64,000 bases of DNA from Nonomuraea spiralis (GTDB taxonomy: Bacteria > Actinomycetota > Actinomycetes > Streptosporangiales > Streptosporangiaceae), in NCBI RefSeq assembly GCF_014648435.1, contig NZ_BMRC01000006.1:434001-498000 (forward strand), read 5' to 3'. Under the pieces are notes generated by a model. The model saw only the letters and a list, made by a program, of their open reading frames with translations, did no database searches and was not told the DNA's origin. A program made the position numbers and the translations under genes. How positions within the stretch are numbered: position 1 is the first letter of the stretch; each line of letters begins with the position of its first letter. Positions 61,509 to 64,000 of the stretch are shown here, in pieces.

Positions 61509-62114
61509 ATGCGATTAAAGACGATCTGCATGCTGCTGCTGGTCTACGCCGTCACGGCGGCGCCCCTGTTCCTGCCCGGCGAGCTGCGGGTGATCGTCCA
61601 ACCGGCCACGGACGAGGCGGCCGAGGTCTACTACGAGCCCGTCTCGCCCGTGCTGCTCAGGTCGTACGCGGACATCGAGTCCTTCAACCAGGCGCAGTTG
61701 CTCGCCGAGCAGCGGGCCGAGGCCAATCCGTACGACCTCGCTCCCCCGTACATCGCCCACGGCGGACGGTACCGGCTCGTCGCCCCCTACGTCACGGCAC
61801 GAGGGCGCGCGCTGGCCGCTCCGGTGCTCTCGGGGACGTATTGGTCCGAGGGACAGCAGGTCAGATACGACATCGTCCCGGAGGTACGGCGGGTCACGAA
61901 CAGTCAGGCCGCGCTGAAGCAGCTGTTCGAGGACAGGCTCGGCCTGCGTGAGGAGCCCAGCGCCCTCGGCGCGGGGATCGACGCGGAGACGAACCGGATC
62001 GTCCTTGAGACGAACGACTTGGACCAGGCTCTGCGCCGCAGGCTGGCCGAGCGGTACGGCGGGCTCGTGGCGGTGAAGTGGGATCCGTTCCTGAAGCCGT
62101 GGGTGCTCCTGTGA
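61509..62114 (+). CDS. Hypothetical exported protein
   Basis: A 201-aa protein with a hydrophobic N-terminus (TICMLLLVYAVTAAPLFL) serving as signal or anchor, then about 175 extracellular residues of mixed structure (YEPVSPVLLRSYADIESFNQAQLLAEQRAEANPYDLAP). No family recognised and no catalytic motif. A duplicated 39-base sequence lies upstream. Confidence 0.65.
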   Translation: MRLKTICMLLLVYAVTAAPLFLPGELRVIVQPATDEAAEVYYEPVSPVLLRSYADIESFNQAQLLAEQRAEANPYDLAPPYIAHGGRYRLVAPYVTARGRALAAPVLSGTYWSEGQQVRYDIVPEVRRVTNSQAALKQLFEDRLGLREEPSALGAGIDAETNRIVLETNDLDQALRRRLAERYGGLVAVKWDPFLKPWVLL

Positions 62115-62196
62115 ACCGGGATCCGCGTCATGCGGCTTTACCGGCGCCGAAAAGCAGCGGTCAATCCATGCGACACGACATGAAGGAGTGCTCATC

Positions 62197-63057
62197 GTGA
62201 CTTCCGAGACGGACCTCGGCGGGTGGGGCGCCGCTCTGGACGGCGCCTTCGAGATCCTGCTCGACGGAAAACCGGCCGCCGACCCCGCCGCCGGATACGG
62301 CGTGTATTACGCCTCGGACCCCCTCGACGAGTTCCTGTTCCCGAATCCCTGGGCCACCCCCGACGCGCTTTCAAGCCGGGAGCCGAGACACCTTCCGGAT
62401 TCGGACGGCGAATATCCCTTCTCCCCTTGGACATGGCGGTTCAACCTGAGCGAGTCGCTGTTCTGCTTCGACGCCGATCTCCTGGCGGGAACGGGACCGT
62501 GGGGCGACGGCGGGCACAAGGGCCCCCGGCCGTTCGACGACGCGTTCGTCGCGGACCTGCGGACCGTCTCCTCGGTCGCCGAGTCCGGTGAATCGCTGGT
62601 GCTCGGCGCGGAGTTGGGACCGCTCCTCGGCCGCCATGGCGTCGACCTGACCGGCACGAACTCCGGGAAGCTGAACAGCTGGCTGACCGTGTTGCTGCGC
62701 GTCGCCACCGACGGCACTCTGACCGACGCGATGCGGGCCGCCACGTTCACCGAACGCGGGCCCGAACACCTGGTGTCGATTCACGACATGAACCGCGTGC
62801 GTTCCGCCGGCGAGCCGTGGGAGGAAAGGCTTGGCGCGGTCACGCATCCCGCGCTCCGCGACCATCTCCGAATGCTCTGCCTCTCCGAGGACGACGCGCG
62901 TAGCGAGGGCGGCTTCTACTGCGGCACCGGGCACTGGCCGTGGGCCGATGTCCTGGAATTCGCCGGCTGTTCCGTTGTCGCGGGCTGGGGGTTCGGCGAG
63001 TCCCAGTCCGGTGCCGCCGTCGTTCGTTTGCCGGACGCATTCATGGTCGTTCGCTGA
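62197..63057 (+). CDS. Hypothetical protein
   Basis: A 286-aa soluble acidic protein rich in tryptophan and aspartate (FPNPWATPD, GTGPWGDGGHKGP, CGTGHWPWADVLEFAGC). The GTG at 62197 has AAGGAG nine bases upstream; an earlier GTG at 62188 is less well placed. No family recognised. It ends before a strong terminator at 63078-63126. Confidence 0.7.
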   Translation: MTSETDLGGWGAALDGAFEILLDGKPAADPAAGYGVYYASDPLDEFLFPNPWATPDALSSREPRHLPDSDGEYPFSPWTWRFNLSESLFCFDADLLAGTGPWGDGGHKGPRPFDDAFVADLRTVSSVAESGESLVLGAELGPLLGRHGVDLTGTNSGKLNSWLTVLLRVATDGTLTDAMRAATFTERGPEHLVSIHDMNRVRSAGEPWEERLGAVTHPALRDHLRMLCLSEDDARSEGGFYCGTGHWPWADVLEFAGCSVVAGWGFGESQSGAAVVRLPDAFMVVR

Positions 63058-63077
63058 GAACATCTCAGTAAGAAATC

Positions 63078-63126
63078 AGCGCCTCCCTCAGGCCGATGCT
63101 TGATCGGCCGGGAGGCGCTTTTTTTT
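63078..63126 (+). terminator. Rho-independent terminator with T-tract
   Basis: A nested perfect hairpin: AGCGCCTCCC (63078-63087) with GGGAGGCGCT (63110-63119), and inside it GGCCGAT with ATCGGCC. It is followed by eight T residues (63119-63126), unusual for a high-GC actinomycete. Confidence 0.85.
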
Positions 63127-63268
63127 CGGGCCCGGTAGCCCTTTTTCTGGACGGCGTTCCGGAAACCGCGACTGCGCGTGGCGGGTCCACGGCGGTTGGG
63201 GCGCCGTGGTCCAGGGGTGGGGTGTGAGCGCGTCGCGTCCTGTCCGAGTGTTGCCGTGTGCGCAACGA

Positions 63269-63284
63269 TGGCAAGCGATTGCCA
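63269..63284. promoter_or_regulatory. LacI-type operator, distal
   Basis: TGGCAAGCGATTGCCA: an inverted repeat GGCAA/TTGCC, 120 bases before the binding-protein gene. It is similar to the proximal site at 63337-63348. Confidence 0.6.
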
Positions 63285-63324
63285 ACCGGCTTTGTGCCCA
63301 GAAGCGGGCTATCTGAGACCTCTA

Positions 63325-63348
63325 TTGACAATATAGGCAAGCGCTTGC
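63325..63348 (+). promoter_or_regulatory. -35 element and proximal LacI-type operator
   Basis: TTGACA (63325-63330) is followed by the perfect palindrome GCAAGCGCTTGC (63337-63348). The palindrome occupies the spacer, so a bound LacI-family repressor would block RNA polymerase. No clear -10 is seen. Confidence 0.65.
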
Positions 63349-63403
63349 GATCGTGTGCCCACCCCCCGACGAGCGGGCGATCACGAAAGGACGTGGCGAC
63401 CGT

Positions 63404-64000
63404 ATGGACGCAAACCGACTGGGCAGGCGGCAGCTCCTGCAGGGCGCGCTCGGGCTCGCCGCGCTGGGCGCGCTGGGCGCGCTGGGCGCGTGCGGCTCGG
63501 GCGGCGGTGGCGCGGGCAGCGGTACCAGTGGCGCTCGGGCCAACGCTCAGGTGACGTTGCCGCGCCACGTGCCCTTCACCGGGCTCAAGGCGGATCTGCC
63601 GGCCACGGCCGACGGCGTGTTGCCGGCGTTCTTCGCCTATCCGGCGGACCCGGTGAAGTTCACCACCGAGGTCCCGGCGCGCGGCGGCACCGTGCACGCC
63701 CTCTGCACCATGAACACCCCGCCCACCCCCTTGGCCGGCAACCGCTACTGGCAGGCGCTCAACCAGGCCCTCGGCGCCGAGCTGAGGATCACCGGCGCGC
63801 CCACCGCCGACTACGTCAACAAGTTCCAGACCATGATGGCCGGCGGCGACCTGCCGGACACCATGGAGGTACGGGCCAACACCCCGCAGCTCCCCGGCCT
63901 CCTTGAGGCGAAATTTCAGGAATTATCGGAATTCCTCTCCGGCGACAAGATCAAGGACTACCCCGGCCTCGCCAACATCCCGACCACGAGCTGGCAGTCC
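63404..64000 (+). CDS. CUT1 sugar-binding Tat lipoprotein, cut by window end
   Basis: The first 199 codons of an extracellular solute-binding lipoprotein. A twin-arginine signal (LGRRQLLQGALGLAALGALG) ends in lipobox LGAC. The mature part has the sugar-binding pattern GNRYWQALNQALGAELRITG and DYVNKFQTMMAGGDLPD of LplA-type CUT1 proteins. Two LacI-type operators precede it, so the locus is probably induced by a specific sugar. Permease genes are expected beyond the window. Confidence 0.85.
   Translation, partial: MDANRLGRRQLLQGALGLAALGALGALGACGSGGGGAGSGTSGARANAQVTLPRHVPFTGLKADLPATADGVLPAFFAYPADPVKFTTEVPARGGTVHALCTMNTPPTPLAGNRYWQALNQALGAELRITGAPTADYVNKFQTMMAGGDLPDTMEVRANTPQLPGLLEAKFQELSEFLSGDKIKDYPGLANIPTTSWQS

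Noticed and set aside
1..64000. CRISPR array
   Set aside because: No series of short direct repeats with regular unique spacers was seen anywhere in the window.

Overview
The window is high-GC DNA with actinomycete gene organisation: frequent four-base ATGA stop/start overlaps, GTG and TTG starts, a SigE-type ECF sigma factor, actinobacterial CUT1 sugar-binding lipoproteins and many secreted hydrolases. The content (rifampicin monooxygenase, GH20 with a CUT1 operon and ROK regulator, a caspase-STAND-WD40 protein, EF-hand and subtilisin genes) fits a filamentous actinomycete, probably Streptosporangiaceae or a neighbour. The genus is inference.

Layout. 0.1-7.6 kb is a monocarboxylate-uptake block: CstA with its YbdD partner, two sodium:solute symporters each near a DUF3311 partner, and an ECF sigma factor with a small membrane partner coupled to the second symporter. 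7.6-17.7 kb is a decayed mobile zone. It holds nested IS remnants, three direct repeats of a tRNA 3' half (8875, 12035, 17015) that look like stacked integration scars, a frameshifted DDE transposase, a broken tyrosine integrase, a low-GC two-gene cargo (deoxyribonucleotidase plus a two-helix membrane protein), and a frameshifted RHS remnant next to a cysteine-repeat protein with eight C-x9-C motifs and a tiny membrane partner. 17.7-19.3 kb is a WYL regulator and hydrolase pair between two IS ends.

19.3-33.3 kb returns to chromosomal-style genes: secreted GH10 xylanase, two-component system, ABC exporter, secreted SGNH hydrolase, and a three-gene operon of two related uncharacterised proteins followed by a caspase-like protease. 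33.4-44 kb holds a SnoaL-like protein with an operator over its start codon, a VOC protein, a rifampicin monooxygenase with leader peptide and hairpin, a FUSC membrane protein, a beta-phosphoglucomutase/GH65/SDR operon, a secreted beta-helix protein and a site-2 protease.

44-50.3 kb is an amino-sugar import unit: GH20 hexosaminidase, a permease in which both CUT1 subunits are fused, a binding lipoprotein and a divergent ROK regulator. No ATPase is present, so a shared MsiK-like ATPase is inferred. 50.9-56.5 kb has two tiny secreted proteins and a caspase-nSTAND-TM-WD40 protein followed by an EACC1-like partner, a recognised conflict-system arrangement. The right end carries an EF-hand protein, an APH-fold kinase, a subtilisin, two unknown proteins, a strong terminator, two LacI-type operators and the start of another sugar-binding lipoprotein cut by the window edge.

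Most likely new biology: the caspase operon at 28967-33231, the C-x9-C repeat protein pair at 14524-15662, the rox leader region at 34452-34628, and the low-GC nucleotidase/membrane pair at 10331-11709.
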